Shown: in pieces, positions 1 to 10,733 of the stretch
Layout: each line of letters opens with the position of its first letter
Position numbering within the stretch: the first letter of the stretch is position 1
Assembly: GCA_023159155.1 (NCBI GenBank)
Contig: JAJNNX010000030.1
Coordinates: 186,001 to 250,000, forward strand
DNA from: Ustulina deusta
Taxonomy: Eukaryota > Ascomycota > Sordariomycetes > Xylariales > Xylariaceae
Reading direction: 5' to 3'
DNA: 64,000 nucleotides
Program-made: the position numbers and the translations under genes
Notes under the pieces: model-generated
What the model saw: the letters and a program-made list of their open reading frames with translations, nothing else
What the model was told of the DNA's origin: nothing
Databases searched by the model: none

Positions 1-1818
1 TTTCTCGTCGAGTGTGTCACGATGACGAGGCGAAATTGTCAAGATAGGCTGTGATGAATTGTTGGAGTTGGGAGTGGGGGATATCTACATAACAGCCGAG
101 CCGTACATTCCTACAGCCGACAGGTCGACGATCGGTGAGGTTTGATAGGCGATTCAGGGAGGGGTGTGTCGTACGTGGCTTACTTTAGGCCGGCCTGTTC
201 ATAGATCCAGAACCCCGGTGTCCTAGATTACAAGCTTACGTCCATTATCGGACGTCGATGCCATGTATTGATGTATACTAGATAGATACTGGTTTACTGA
301 ACTTGCGGTTTATCTCGTTATTTAAGAGTGGCTTTCACTGAAATGTGGCTCAGCTTGATCACTGCGCCTCACATTGTTTGTATATGCCATACCTCCTATC
401 TAACGGTTCGGTACCACCTATACACATACATGTAATACCTACTCAGTATCTAATGCAAGCTGCCCATCACGATTTCAATACCATGTCTCAATTGATAGCA
501 ATTACTGTCGACGATTATTTTCCAAGTATTCCCAAATGCCCATCAACATAATGTGTTTGTCTCAGCTTCTGGGCTGGCTTTGGTGATAATGCTTGATGTG
601 GAATGGACGCTTTTTTGTCAGATGCTGAGATGAGCTCCATGTTTCTTATCTCAAGTGTCGAGCTTCGGCTGAGCCTCCAGGGATGGTCTCGTCTGAAGTA
701 TGCATCTGCTCTACTTACCGTATGAATAAGATCGTTCTCTATATTCAAATTTGGAGAGGTTCCCAGTCTAGTCAAGCATCCGAACAGCTTCTACGCACGC
801 CGAATTCATCCCGCCTGAGTCCCCCCGCCACGTGAGAACGGCGGTAGATATCTCTTCCTAATATATATCTACCACGACATGGCCAACACGACCCAACTAC
901 ATTAGCGCCATCTAGAGACATCAGACATATCAGATAAAAAGCGCCAATTCTTGAGGAAATCTACAACTTTTCCAGGCCCTTGCGGGGTAGTCCAGTCCGG
1001 CGGCGTTAAGCTTCATCTTGGTGTTGATACTAATGCTCCAACAAGAATGTTTAGTTCCTGATACCAGAGACTCAAACAACAAAATAACCCTGCAACACAC
1101 ACCCGACCTTGGCTAAACAAAGAATTAGAGGCGATATATACAAAGATGAGGACATGCTCTTGGCAATGGACATGCGCAAAGCTTAAGAAGAACTTGGCAA
1201 CATCTTGGCGGGTCTCACGACAGACTGACCCACTCCGAGGTGTGATACACACGTCTCATCACCTTTCTAGATACCTCATCACTTCTTATTACTGATTGCC
1301 TCATCGCATTGACGGATTTGCAGTTCTTGGCATCCTCAGCCAAGGGTTCATGACCGCGTAGCTGTTCTGACGATAGCCTACACGAGCATGTTTCCCACTG
1401 ACCGAGCCAATCGACATGAAGTAATGCATGGCGATCTCTTTTCTTCCACGCCTTATCAAAGATATTTTTGGACAGTGTATGGGACACGCTTGGCAGGTCC
1501 TAGTTTCTGTGCTATCATGGGAGTTGAAGTCCCGGCTTGGCATGCCTCTCTCTTTCCAGGAGTTGGCTAAATCTTCATATATGAAGGCTATCGTTGGTCT
1601 ACAACGTTGGTTCGTCTCCTTCAGCTGTGCTCAAATCTTCAATCCAATTATCGCATCTTCGGTCTCTTCTCTACTTTTGTTATATACAGACTAATATTCA
1701 TTTCTTTCTTCCGCTGGTCGTCGCTGGTCGTTATCCTTATACTATTTGATATATTTTTATACAGAAAAAAAAAAAAAGTCCTGATATCAGAGTCGGAATC
1801 GCCGAAACAGCATCCAAA
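1..1818. other. Gene-free 5' flank
   Basis: No supportable gene. The short open frames here have no recognisable protein signature. The last 60 bases before the secreted-protein start contain an A-run (about 1765-1777) and would be the proximal promoter or leader of the next gene. Confidence 0.4.
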
Positions 1819-2887
1819 ATGGTTAATTACCGACTGATTGCCATTGCCAGCTTTTTGGCCAGTGTCAATGGGCTTCCCCTGAACATTAATCTAGGCGCTT
1901 ATTCGCCAGCTTTGTAAGTTGACGAACGAGAATATAGGGTCAGCCATTGGAGTCAGTGACTAATCTGTCTACAGGGTAGTCGGTGATGGTGAAATCTCAT
2001 TTGGAGGAGGGCAAGATGTAACAAGTTTGCTGAACGCTTTGGAGGGAGCTGCAGTAACTAGTGCGGCGGCCAACAATGGCGCCACCAATGGTGCTGCCAA
2101 TGGTGTTGCCCAAGATATCCCAGCTCTAGCGGCTCCCTCCAACCCGACTCCTGCAGAGAATACTGTACCTGCGCAAGCAAGTGAGACGACGATTGCAACC
2201 CCGGAGGCGACACCGGCAGCAGTGGACCCCAGCCTACAGGAGCAAGGTAATTTAGAATCACTTCCCAGGCAGAATGGAAAGAAGCTAACTTCTAAATAGC
2301 CGCACAAAGTTCGGGCCTTCAGGGCATGGGCAAGGAGATCGCCCCTCGCGAAGAATCAGAGCAACCAAAGGCTAAACGAGATCTCCAAGGCTTCGATCGG
2401 GCACTCACTTTTGCTGAAGCTGCTCTGACCAAGGGGCCCATTATTCAGCTCGGTACTGGAGAAGGTGGTGCCGGTGTCGGTATCATCGTCGACAACCGTC
2501 CAGGCGCTACTGCAGGCGAGGGTGCGGCTGCGGCCAAACGCGATGAGGCATCTCAACCCCGTCTACGAACCAGGGTGACTCGCATGTATCTAAAGCGAGG
2601 TGTCCCCGCTAGTAAGTTGCAAGAAAACCGCAACTCCCCCGCAGCCGGACGATAATGTTAATGATGTCTTCTTGAAAGTCATACAGAGCTCGCCTAAATT
2701 TGAAACTCGCGCCGTTAAGTCTCTTCCTGCTGTGAATTTGCCAGCCCTCTCCAAGCGAGACAGCGCCGACACCATTGACGCCATCAACCTCAACATCCCG
2801 GGCGATGAAGGAGTGACGATGACATTTGTCGAGACGACAGATGACGAGGACGATGATGAGGCGCAAGAAGTCGTAGCTTCAGAGTGA
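1819..2887 (+). CDS. Small secreted protein with dibasic (Kex2-type) sites
   Basis: Four exons: 1819-1913, 1975-2246, 2300-2611 and 2679-2887; they join in frame to 295 residues plus stop. Residues 1-18 form a typical signal peptide (MVNYRLIAIASFLASVNG), so the product should enter the secretory pathway. The mature part has an Ala/Asn/Pro-rich stretch (about 70-120), then a conserved-looking block with GFDRALTFAEAALTKGP and a glycine-rich GTGEGGAGVGIIVDN segment, and a very acidic C-terminus. Lys-Arg pairs precede three segments (near residues 148, 202 and 250, each as KRD), which suggests processing by a Kex2-type protease. I remember similar uncharacterised secreted proteins in Sordariomycetes but can assign no function. 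The third intron (67 nt, GTAAGT donor) was chosen because it alone restored the frame among the sites tried; intron 1 has a classic GACTAAT branch site. The start is the first ATG giving the signal peptide. Confidence 0.75.
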
Positions 2888-4638
2888 AGGATATAATACC
2901 TAATAACTGACTCCATTGCCATATCCAATAACTGCTGTTCGCTCTGGCAAGCTCCCGACTACATCACTTACGGATACTGAAATTTTACGGAGTCAGCTTT
3001 GTAGTCGTTCTCTTCACTTATACGATGAGTCGTGCCAATGATTTTCCGAAGGGGCGCAATTGGGCACGAAGGTGAACATCATTTCCGGCGTTCGGTAGCA
3101 AGGGCGAAAATTAGGGTTTTCTGATGATGTCTCCTTCTCGGATTGATTGTTTCTGGTGCAAGAGGGAGGGTGTGGAGGGATAGGTCAAGCCTCTAACCTA
3201 CCTAGATAGTCTGGAGAAAGTAGAAACAACCAACCACAACCAATGACGTTAGCTCAAGGTCGAGACCGAAACCAAAGGGCCAATATTTGTAGTATGTTCG
3301 CAACTGCACAATAATTAGAAGTTTTAGAATTTCGTTTGGAGCTGAGTACTTGGTAACTTCAAGATTCCTACGTCTAAGGTAAGTAAGTAGAGAGGCAGAG
3401 GATTCGGTCTGCGCAATGTTGCTGGATTGATCAACACCGCCAAGTCGAACGGCGAATGAGCCTCCTAGACTAGCCCAGGGGATGAAACCGAATCGAGAAA
3501 TCGTTTTCCTAGTGTACATCTCTATCCCGCTGCGGTTCGTGGCAGCTTGGGTGACATGCATGATTTGCAGGAAACAGTTGGCATATCAGATCATATCATG
3601 ACACCCACCCCGGTATTCATAGTGATCTACATGTGTGCGCGTACAGGCGGCAGGTAGGTGTACGGACGACGGTTACATTGGTACTCGTTGAGTCCGGGGC
3701 CTTCATCTACTTTTCCTTGTCCATGCATGAACTATGAAAGTAATGTGTAATAACAGTAGATACCGCGAGATACCTAGCTGAAAAAAATACAGAAGTCTTC
3801 CGCCAAACCCTTAATACAATCGGTGCATCTCAGAAGTACATAGAATCCTAAAATATACCAACTTCCCTCCACGTGCACTTACTCTGGCTAAGTTAAAGTA
3901 TGGCGTCAATTTTCGAGAAACGGTTCGAGACCCCCTGCCAAGCCCCAACTGCCGGGTCCAAGACTTACATCGGAGACTTTATGTTATCCACCTCGCTATA
4001 CCCTGTCATCTGTGTCATCTGGGGAGTTTTATCTGCCGTGCATGCGTGACATGGCCAAGACGAAGCCCAGCTGAGTGGGTGATCCACATCGGAACAGACG
4101 CACAATAGTGTACACTAGAGCGAGCTGTGTTGAGTTCGGATGTATTGAAGGTTTGCGCGGCTCAAACTACCTACGCTATCAGTTGGTGATGCCCTGGGCG
4201 GGTTGAATCGAGGGAGCTAGGAGATTCTGGCTGTACTGCTTAGTCTAGCCTTTAGCCTATGCTCTGAGACCAGGCAATATATCACTCGTATTATAGAATG
4301 GGGATGGTGGCTCTGGGCCATGTGCTTTTTGCATTGATGTTTCGTCAACTGCTTGGTGCGTAGTTAGTTTCCTGGTAGCTGCGGTTAGAACAAAGGGACG
4401 GTTGTGTGCACGGGGACCTTTTAGCTTTGAATTCCATAGGTGTACAGTTACAGAATGTATCAAGCAGGCTTAGAGCACTACCTATGTCCCTAAGTCTTTG
4501 CATTACTCTGAACTTACTCCAAAAGTAATACCTAGCCGCAATGTCTCCAGGTATGGTTTGTATTACATGGTGTTCAGAAGTCGCTATGTCTGTTCCCGAG
4601 GCGATTGAAGTAGAGTTTCATACTTCCTAAGTAGCCAA
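2888..4638. other. Gene-free intergenic region
   Basis: Holds the 3' sides of the convergent secreted-protein and NAD kinase genes. I see no recognisable gene. The longest open frame (minus strand, about 3202-3561, 119 codons) has no family resemblance and no intron pattern. Confidence 0.4.
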
Positions 4639-6494
4639 CTACTTATCCCACTTCTTAAAGCCTTCATTCTTCTGTTTTTGTCGCGTATTCCAGCCCAATT
4701 TGCCACTGATGCTGTTGACCCAGTCCTCGCTGCGTCTCCCCTGGGGCTGGACACTAGCGAATGGGAAACGGCTGGCGCTGATGGTCACGTAGTCGCCTGG
4801 CTTGAGCTCGACGCGCTTTCGCCCGTCGAAGCTCGCCCAGCTGCTTGTCCGTGAATCGTACGGCACCCCTAAGCGCAGCACGATTGTATCCGGCAAGATG
4901 ATTGGTCGGAACGACAGTGTATGTGCGCAAATCGCGGCCACGAGCATGACGGGGTTCTCCGGGTGACACAGGGACCCGCCAGCAGCAAGGTTGTACGCCG
5001 TTGATCCTGTGGGCGTCGACACGCAAATACCGTCTGCCAATACAGAGGTGAAGTGCTCGTCGTCCCCGAAAATCTCTATGTTCGCCAATGCTGCGACTCA
5101 TCAGAAAAGACCCGTGTCTCGAAAATACCAGTTTCACTTACTTGGGTTCGGCCCTCGATCTACCACTATCTCATTGAGGATCTCGAAGGTGCCGTCCGGT
5201 TTATGAGTATGGTCATCTTCTTTTTCCTCGCCGATAAGCTCTTCCACCAAATCGCGCCTCGACGAGCCACCATCGCCATTGGTGTTCTGGTTTGAATCTA
5301 GCGAATTCTTTCTCTCCTGACTCCTCATCACCGTGCCTTCAAACCGCAGACGTAAGCTCACAGTGACACCAGATGTAAAGGCCGTATCTAGAGACTGCTG
5401 ATACTCATTAAAATCGAACTTGGTAAGGAATCCGAGGCTTCCGAGCGCAAAACTGAGCACAGGCGGTACTATTCTCTGAAACAACCAGCTCGCATACAGA
5501 ACTGTCCCATCGCCGCCGAGGGTAATGATGAAGTCAAAAGTATGGGGTCTCTTCCGACACATGTCTTCCGTCCAGACGCGTATCCGTCGGCTCATGGCCT
5601 CTGTGGGTGTATCCCGATCCATCTCTCCGGCCTCCATGTATTCTGACCGAAGCTCCTCCACCAAGCCGGGCAAATCAAAGCGCTTGTTATTCTTCAATGC
5701 ATCCTCGATATAAACAGTATGCCGTACGTTTCTGTCCTTGCCCAACAGCCATTTAGCCAACTCTCTCGTCTTCGGTATCAGGTCCTCGTCGTAGATTTTG
5801 GTCAAGAGGAAGATGTGCTCCGCCTTGAATTTCAGACGCGCCGTTCCCAGCCGTCTGCTCAGTTCCCTCACGCCCCAGGCCATTTCCGTGAGTTGCTTCT
5901 TCGTAAGCAGTCGACTATGGATGCCTTCATGTTCCAACCCAACCAGGTCCAGCTCGGACCTGGATTTGGTGACGGCAGTCTTCCATGATTGCTCGTCGAG
6001 CTGGCCAGATGCTGAGCTACTGTCGCTTTCAGGGTCTATGATGGACATCCTTCCAGATCTCTTGCTCTTTACGGCGCTGTTCCCTTTTGGCTCGGCGTAC
6101 GAATCCAACCCGATCTCGCCGGAGGCGGAAGCGCTCTTATGGAGGCTGGTATCGACTTTGCGGCATTCGAGCAATTGGTGGACTAGACAGTCGGAGGAGA
6201 AGTGCTTTTTCATATACTGATTCGCCACATTTCGATAGGTGTGGTCGGCCGGGACGAGAGAGCTCTTTCTCCGATACGGGCTTGTCGGGTCGAAGGTAAC
6301 CTGGAGTATTCATTAACATTGGGTGCTTCCTTCGTTTCCGGCACATCTGTACAGAGTCGACGCACCTCAACCTCGCGTATGTCGTCGTCGCTGGCGTAGG
6401 AAGGGGCATCTTCGTAATGGACATGTTTGTTGTGGCTTCCAATACTCTCGTCTTGCGGCGGAGCATGAGCTTGTTGGTCACTCATGTTGGTCAC
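4639..6494 (-). CDS. NAD(+) kinase (ATP-NAD kinase)
   Basis: Phosphorylates NAD+ to NADP+ using ATP, supplying NADPH for biosynthesis and redox defence; fungal homologues of this length are cytosolic. The catalytic half is unmistakable: the FDFIITLGGDGTVLYASWLF segment carries the GGDGT nucleotide motif, followed by PPVLSFALGSLGFLTKFDF, NEIVVDRGPNP, and the NAD-binding TPTGSTAYNLAAGGSL block. The C-terminus ends SGKLGWNTRQKQK, as in Sordariomycete homologues. A clear intron (donor GTAAGT on the minus strand near 5139, acceptor near 5088) joins RGPNP to TLANIEIFGDD. The N-terminal about 100 residues (starting MTNMSDQQ at 6494, or MSDQQ at 6485) lie in a different frame from the main exon. At least one more intron is therefore needed around 6210-6320, but its exact borders are not certain. 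The low-complexity Ser-rich linker before the kinase domain is usual for fungal members. Confidence 0.9.
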
Positions 6495-7546
6495 TATGCG
6501 ATGCTATCCGACACCTGGTAGCCCAATTACTCCTCAGATGAGGCAGTTATTCTAGCATATGAGGGGGTGTTATTTCTATATGAGAACTGATATTGCAGTT
6601 CTATCAAGCAAAGCACAACCTAATTATATCTGCCCCGAGTCTTTCAGTAGGGGTATTGGACTGGAATTGCGAAGGTGTTGCGAAGGCTGTCCCTGTCCTA
6701 TCTAACCTATGAGCAAGTAGGTAGAGAGTTTACCTACCTATCAATGGCGTCAGCTTCCGGGGGCTTAGTGAGGGACAGCACTGTGCCCCGCTTGAGGTGG
6801 GGTAGCTGAACAGGTACCCAGGTAGTATCTGATTAAGCCATGGCTGGCCTAGCGCGGCGCCAATGAGGGTTCCCGTTGCACCGATTACTGATTGAGGATT
6901 GAGGGCCTCTCTATGCGTAGTTTAACTTAGTGGAGGCCGGCGACAAGCTGCTATCGAGTAGTACTACCTACTACCTAGTATATGGTCTTGCTCATCTGGC
7001 ACCCGAAGCCAAAGCGGAGGCGCTGCAGCAATCTTGGCGCGAAATCTTCTAAAAACCGGTCCCTTATTCACCTCATCTTCTTCACGTCGATCATATCATG
7101 GAAGCTTCGGAAAGCCGGGTGGATGAGTTAGGCGTCACGCCTTCGTCTACCGGCTTTGATTTTCGTGATGCAAGAATTGAGCACCGCTTCCGAACCTTTT
7201 CTCTGCCGCGCAAACATTTTCGCGGTTTTTGATACTCGAATGCGAACTGTCTTGACTTCTATGACGCCGAATTGCCGGGTTTTCCCCGCAAGCCTAAGCA
7301 TCTAGATCTAGCGGCCGCTTTCACGCGGGGTTTAGGTACCTAGTCTAGTTCAAATGGCGTTTCTTTTGATACAGTCTAACACAGACCGGCGTGCTTCACC
7401 TTATGAGTCGTTCCATAACACTTCCTCAACGATTATATAGACTAAATTTAACTTACGTCTTGCAAGCAACCAAATAGGTAGCTCACACACATCCACCAAG
7501 CCAAAAAGCCCCTATTCGCCTTTATCCAGCATACATCTTCATCAGG
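6495..7546. other. Divergent promoter region (NAD kinase / cyanase)
   Basis: About 1 kb between two divergently transcribed genes. No coding signature. It contains several CCTA/TAGG runs, which are common in the intergenic DNA of this window. Confidence 0.4.
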
Positions 7547-8207
7547 ATGACTGACCGTGTCGCCGCTCTCGACGTGAGTAAATGTGGCCATACACATACG
7601 TGCTCTTTCCACTGAATTTCATCGCAGTCGTCCCTGGCCGACCGGCTACCGGCCTATTCAAAGGCACTATTCGAAGCCAAGGCGAATCAGAAGCTAAGCT
7701 TCGAGGCTATCGCTAAGGAACTCGGCCGTGGTGAAGTCGCCGTGGCTGCTCTCTTCTACGGCCAGGCCCAGGCTTCCCCTGAGGATGTCGAGAAATTATC
7801 AAACCTGTTAGGTGTACCTAAGGGGGCCTTGGAGGCGTCGATGGTCGGCTTTCCCGACCGTGGCCGCGCCGGACCTATGCCTCCCGTGGAGCCCCTTATC
7901 TACCGGTTGTACGAGGTTGTGCAGAACTACGGCTACGCATTCAAGGCTATTATGAACGAGAAGTTCGGCGACGGCATCATGAGCGCCATTGCATTTTCTT
8001 CCAAGGTGGACAAGGAGGTGGATAGTGATGGCGTGACGTAAGTAATTTGTCTGCTCGTAGTACCGATGGGACGAGGCTCGTCTAACGAGGAAACAGTTGG
8101 GTGAATATCACGCTCAGGGGCAAGTGGTAAGTTGACTCGAACTCGATGCGTTGCAATTCTTAGTCTTCCGCTAATGTGGTTACAGGTTGCCTTACAGCCG
8201 ATTCTGA
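7547..8207 (+). CDS. cynS: Cyanate hydratase (cyanase)
   Basis: Converts cyanate plus bicarbonate to carbamate and CO2, from which ammonia is released; acts as a cytosolic homodecamer in characterised members. Four exons (7547-7573, 7628-8037, 8097-8126, 8186-8207) join to 162 residues, the usual length. An N-terminal helix-turn-helix-like half (residues about 10-80, with [13 protein letters not shown]) is followed by the conserved catalytic half. That half contains [20 protein letters not shown], in which the Arg and Glu correspond to active-site residues, and [11 protein letters not shown], which supplies the catalytic Ser. The protein ends GKWLPYSRF. The first exon is only 27 nt; both flanking splice signals are canonical. 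The gene is divergent from the NAD kinase gene; nothing nearby suggests a cyanate-specific cluster. Confidence 0.93.
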
Positions 8208-8595
8208 GGAATCCGAGGCTGTGAACTAATTCTTAACCTCGAGACGATAACAAACTATGTCTCGGCAACTGAGAGAACATGGGGAAAGGCGCCTTGTCAG
8301 ATAAACCCACGATAAAATGTACAATTTATTCACCATATCGCGCGTGCATGCCAGTGCCAGCGCCCCATGAATCTACAGATTAAACAACGAATTATCATTG
8401 CGTCTGGTTTCCAATATCGGCTCTTTTTGAACAGGTAACCACTTTCTATCTACATTAACCGAGATATACTGCTTGGGGAGGTCTCACGCTAAAACAAGGT
8501 TCAAACTAACAACCGCATACGCGTCCTTCTGGTGACCATCACAAGGTATATATTATGATTAACGTTAGGAACCACAAAGAGAAATCTGACACCAA
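8208..8595. other. 3' flank of cyanase gene, no gene seen
   Basis: AT-rich 3' flank between the cyanase stop and the first tRNA-like element. Nothing recognisable. Confidence 0.35.
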
Positions 8596-8712
8596 TGGCC
8601 GCGTTGGTATGGCCTAGCGAAGCACCTCTACTCAGTATCATTACTTAGCGTCAGCGTCCGTATCCTTACTCTGCATCGTTAGGTCTCGGGGGTTCGATTC
8701 CCTCGGTGGCCG
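8596..8712 (+). ncRNA. tRNA-like Pol III-type element, copy 1
   Basis: Contains an A-box-like TGGCCGCGTTGG at its start and a perfect B box (GGTTCGATTCC) about 90 bases later. It is followed by a run of nine T (8717-8725), as expected for a Pol III terminator. The ends can form a 7-bp closing helix (TGGCCGC with GTGGCCG, two G-U pairs), and the B box lies in a T-arm-like hairpin (GGGGG/CCCTC with a 7-nt loop). The middle does not fold into a normal D-arm and anticodon arm, so a functional tRNA is unlikely. It could be a tRNA-derived SINE-like repeat, a tRNA pseudogene or an uncharacterised small RNA gene. Confidence 0.45.
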
Positions 8713-9099
8713 AATATTTTTTTTTCTTTTCTCCCAGTTCTTGTAATCTACCCTTGTCATATATTCCTACACAATGTACTTCGTTCATTACTATCCCTTC
8801 TTTGGGGATCAACAGTGTATTAATACCTGATCACGGCTCCTTTGATTCAGAAGCGTTCATGTCCAGCTATTGATAAGTTAACTCCAGGATGATGATAGTC
8901 AAGACTTAGGCGTCTAGTCATCCATATGTCGGAGGGCAAGCTTTAGCACTGAGCAGGTGGACAGCCACGGTTTTATACGCAGGAGATGGGCCAGTAAGAA
9001 CCTAAGCAGGTCTTAGCATAATTATATACCCAACAATAGTGTACAGGAGTATATATAACCAAATAGCCTTCCTCCTATGGCCAAAAAACCCGAAATCAA

Positions 9100-9211
9100 T
9101 GGCCGAGTTGGTACGGCCTACCGAAGCATCTCTGCCTAGTATCAGTACTTAGCGTACAATATCATTACTCTGCATCGTTAGGCACCGAGGGTTCGATTCC
9201 CTCGTTGGCCA
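9100..9211 (+). ncRNA. tRNA-like Pol III-type element, copy 2
   Basis: A second, clearly homologous copy about 390 bases downstream of copy 1, on the same strand. It has a consensus-perfect A box (TGGCCGAGTTGG), a B box (GGTTCGATTCC) and a TTTT at 9215-9218. The closing helix is TGGCCGA with TTGGCCA. At its seventh pair copy 1 has C-G where copy 2 has A-T, a compensatory change that argues the helix is real. The T-arm stem is GAGGG/CCCTC. Copy 2 lacks about six bases in the middle relative to copy 1. No convincing anticodon arm. Confidence 0.45.
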
Positions 9212-9520
9212 ATATTTTGCTCTTTCGGTCTCTAAACAACTCCCTTCCCTGCGCCTCCCACGCCACCCAACTCTCCCTTTATACCTTATATTTAATTGAT
9301 ATAGATTACAATGTCGTTAATATATATGAATATCGTTAAATTTTAAATATAGCTGTGTACTGGACTTGTATGATTGTTGAGCATTTAGATGCACCGATCG
9401 TATCAAGGATACCAAATGACGAATCACAGTATCACTATAATAATCTATGATAAGAGCATCACGTTCCTTTCCATGTCCTCCATAAGGCCCCCCTCACATC
9501 CGCTCCTAAATCCGAATCCT

Positions 9521-10021
9521 TCAATCTACCGGGTTGCGCAGCCAGAAGTTTACATTAGCACCGCCCTGGCACCCACAAAAGGTACCGAGCTCCTCGACGG
9601 GGCCCAGCTCGATCCCGTCACCCAGATGGACGGCCTCGATCAAGTCCGCAACGTCCCGATTGCCGATGGAGGTCGGCTCGGTGTTCTTGACGAACAGGGC
9701 GCATCTGCCCTGTACACGGAGCACATGCCAGTCGTTGTCATCATCGACGTCGGCGGCGGCGGCGGCCTCCAGCACCCACACGCCTTTGTTCTCGCTCGCC
9801 CAGTCGCCGATCTCGAGACAGTCTAACATGTCCGCCGGGTGCGCGAGCCTGCCCTTGCGGTGCTCCTCTGCCGAGCATCTGTTGAATGCCCCTTGCTCTG
9901 GAGTGGCGGGCGCGAAGGGGACTGGGTCGAAGTGTTTTGAGATTGTAGCATGAGGCGTGGTGAGGGCTGCTAGGGGCATTGCAAGGAGAGCGAAGAGCTT
10001 CATCGTGGTTCGGGTGGGCAT
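9521..10021 (-). CDS. Secreted Hce2/Ecp2-like cysteine-containing protein
   Basis: Uninterrupted frame of 166 codons; translation may begin at 10021 or, more likely, at the second Met (10003), which directly opens a signal peptide (MKLFALLAMPLAALTTP). The mature protein has spaced cysteines and the pattern C...DCLEIGDW...W...GRCALFV...IGNRDVADLIEA, then a CGC near the end. This resembles the Hce2 (homologues of Ecp2 effector) fold of small secreted fungal proteins. Some relatives are implicated in plant necrosis or in antagonism, but many have no known role, so activity cannot be inferred here. Single exon. The assignment is by pattern only and a profile search would settle it. Confidence 0.6.
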   Translation of the reverse strand: MPTRTTMKLFALLAMPLAALTTPHATISKHFDPVPFAPATPEQGAFNRCSAEEHRKGRLAHPADMLDCLEIGDWASENKGVWVLEAAAAADVDDDNDWHVLRVQGRCALFVKNTEPTSIGNRDVADLIEAVHLGDGIELGPVEELGTFCGCQGGANVNFWLRNPVD

Positions 10022-10733
10022 TGTTGAGTAGACTTGTGAGTGAGGGGCAAGAAGACTGTCTGGTGTGAATAGGTAAATCGTCGTGAAAGTGGTCCGGAAA
10101 ACCTTTGGGTGGCGAATGTAGATTGCGTTGTCTGGAAACTCAAGGGAGAAGCAACTGGGACCTCAGGGGGGAGGTTGCAACTGCTTATATGCTCGCCCCG
10201 TTGAGCTTGCGCAAACCGAGGAAGTTGGAGCGCTATCGTCGATTGCTCCTGGTTTGCTAGATAATAAGGAGTGAACAGATCCCTTTATCCGAGGTTCGTG
10301 TGCAATGTTTAGGGTTGGTGTTTGATACATCTGCTGTGTTGAAAGTTGCGCACATATAGTACCGGAGGAAGATCGTGTTCACATCCAAACGCAGCGAAAA
10401 CGGCAGAAGGTTTAAAGTCTTCTTCGTAAACAGATATGATTTCTGGCTAGTATGCGATAACTAAGCTAAACAAAAAAATAAGAGAATGTGCCGGCCAATG
10501 GAATATGCGTGACCGTGATAAATTAGCCCAAGGGATGAGGACAGCGCTAGTGCGACAGCGCAAAGACTTCAGTGTGACCCGTCTTGATGAACATCAATTA
10601 CAATCTGAGACCCGAATAATTAAATTATGATCTCATCAAACCTGATGAGTGGTGATAGGTATCCCTTGCGCTACCTCGTGACGCCTTGCTTTCCGGATCG
10701 GTGGCGAGGGAGGATGACATTGCGGGATTCATA
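10022..10733. other. Intergenic region
   Basis: Promoter side of the Hce2-like gene and 3' side of the DUF6601-like gene. No gene recognised. Confidence 0.35.

Noticed and set aside
1932..1974. Intron 1 of the secreted-protein gene as another introner copy (contains GGAGTCAGTGACTAAT)
   Set aside because: Only 61 nt long with a GTAAGT donor and no further match; the shared words are explained by branch-site sequence.
2612..2644. 33-nt intron in the secreted-protein gene
   Set aside because: The CAG at 2644 looks tempting but leaves the downstream exon out of phase; the 67-nt alternative gives a full frame.
3905..3935. B-box-like GGTTCGAGACC (possible tRNA)
   Set aside because: No A box at a suitable distance, no acceptor or T-arm pairing and no T-run.
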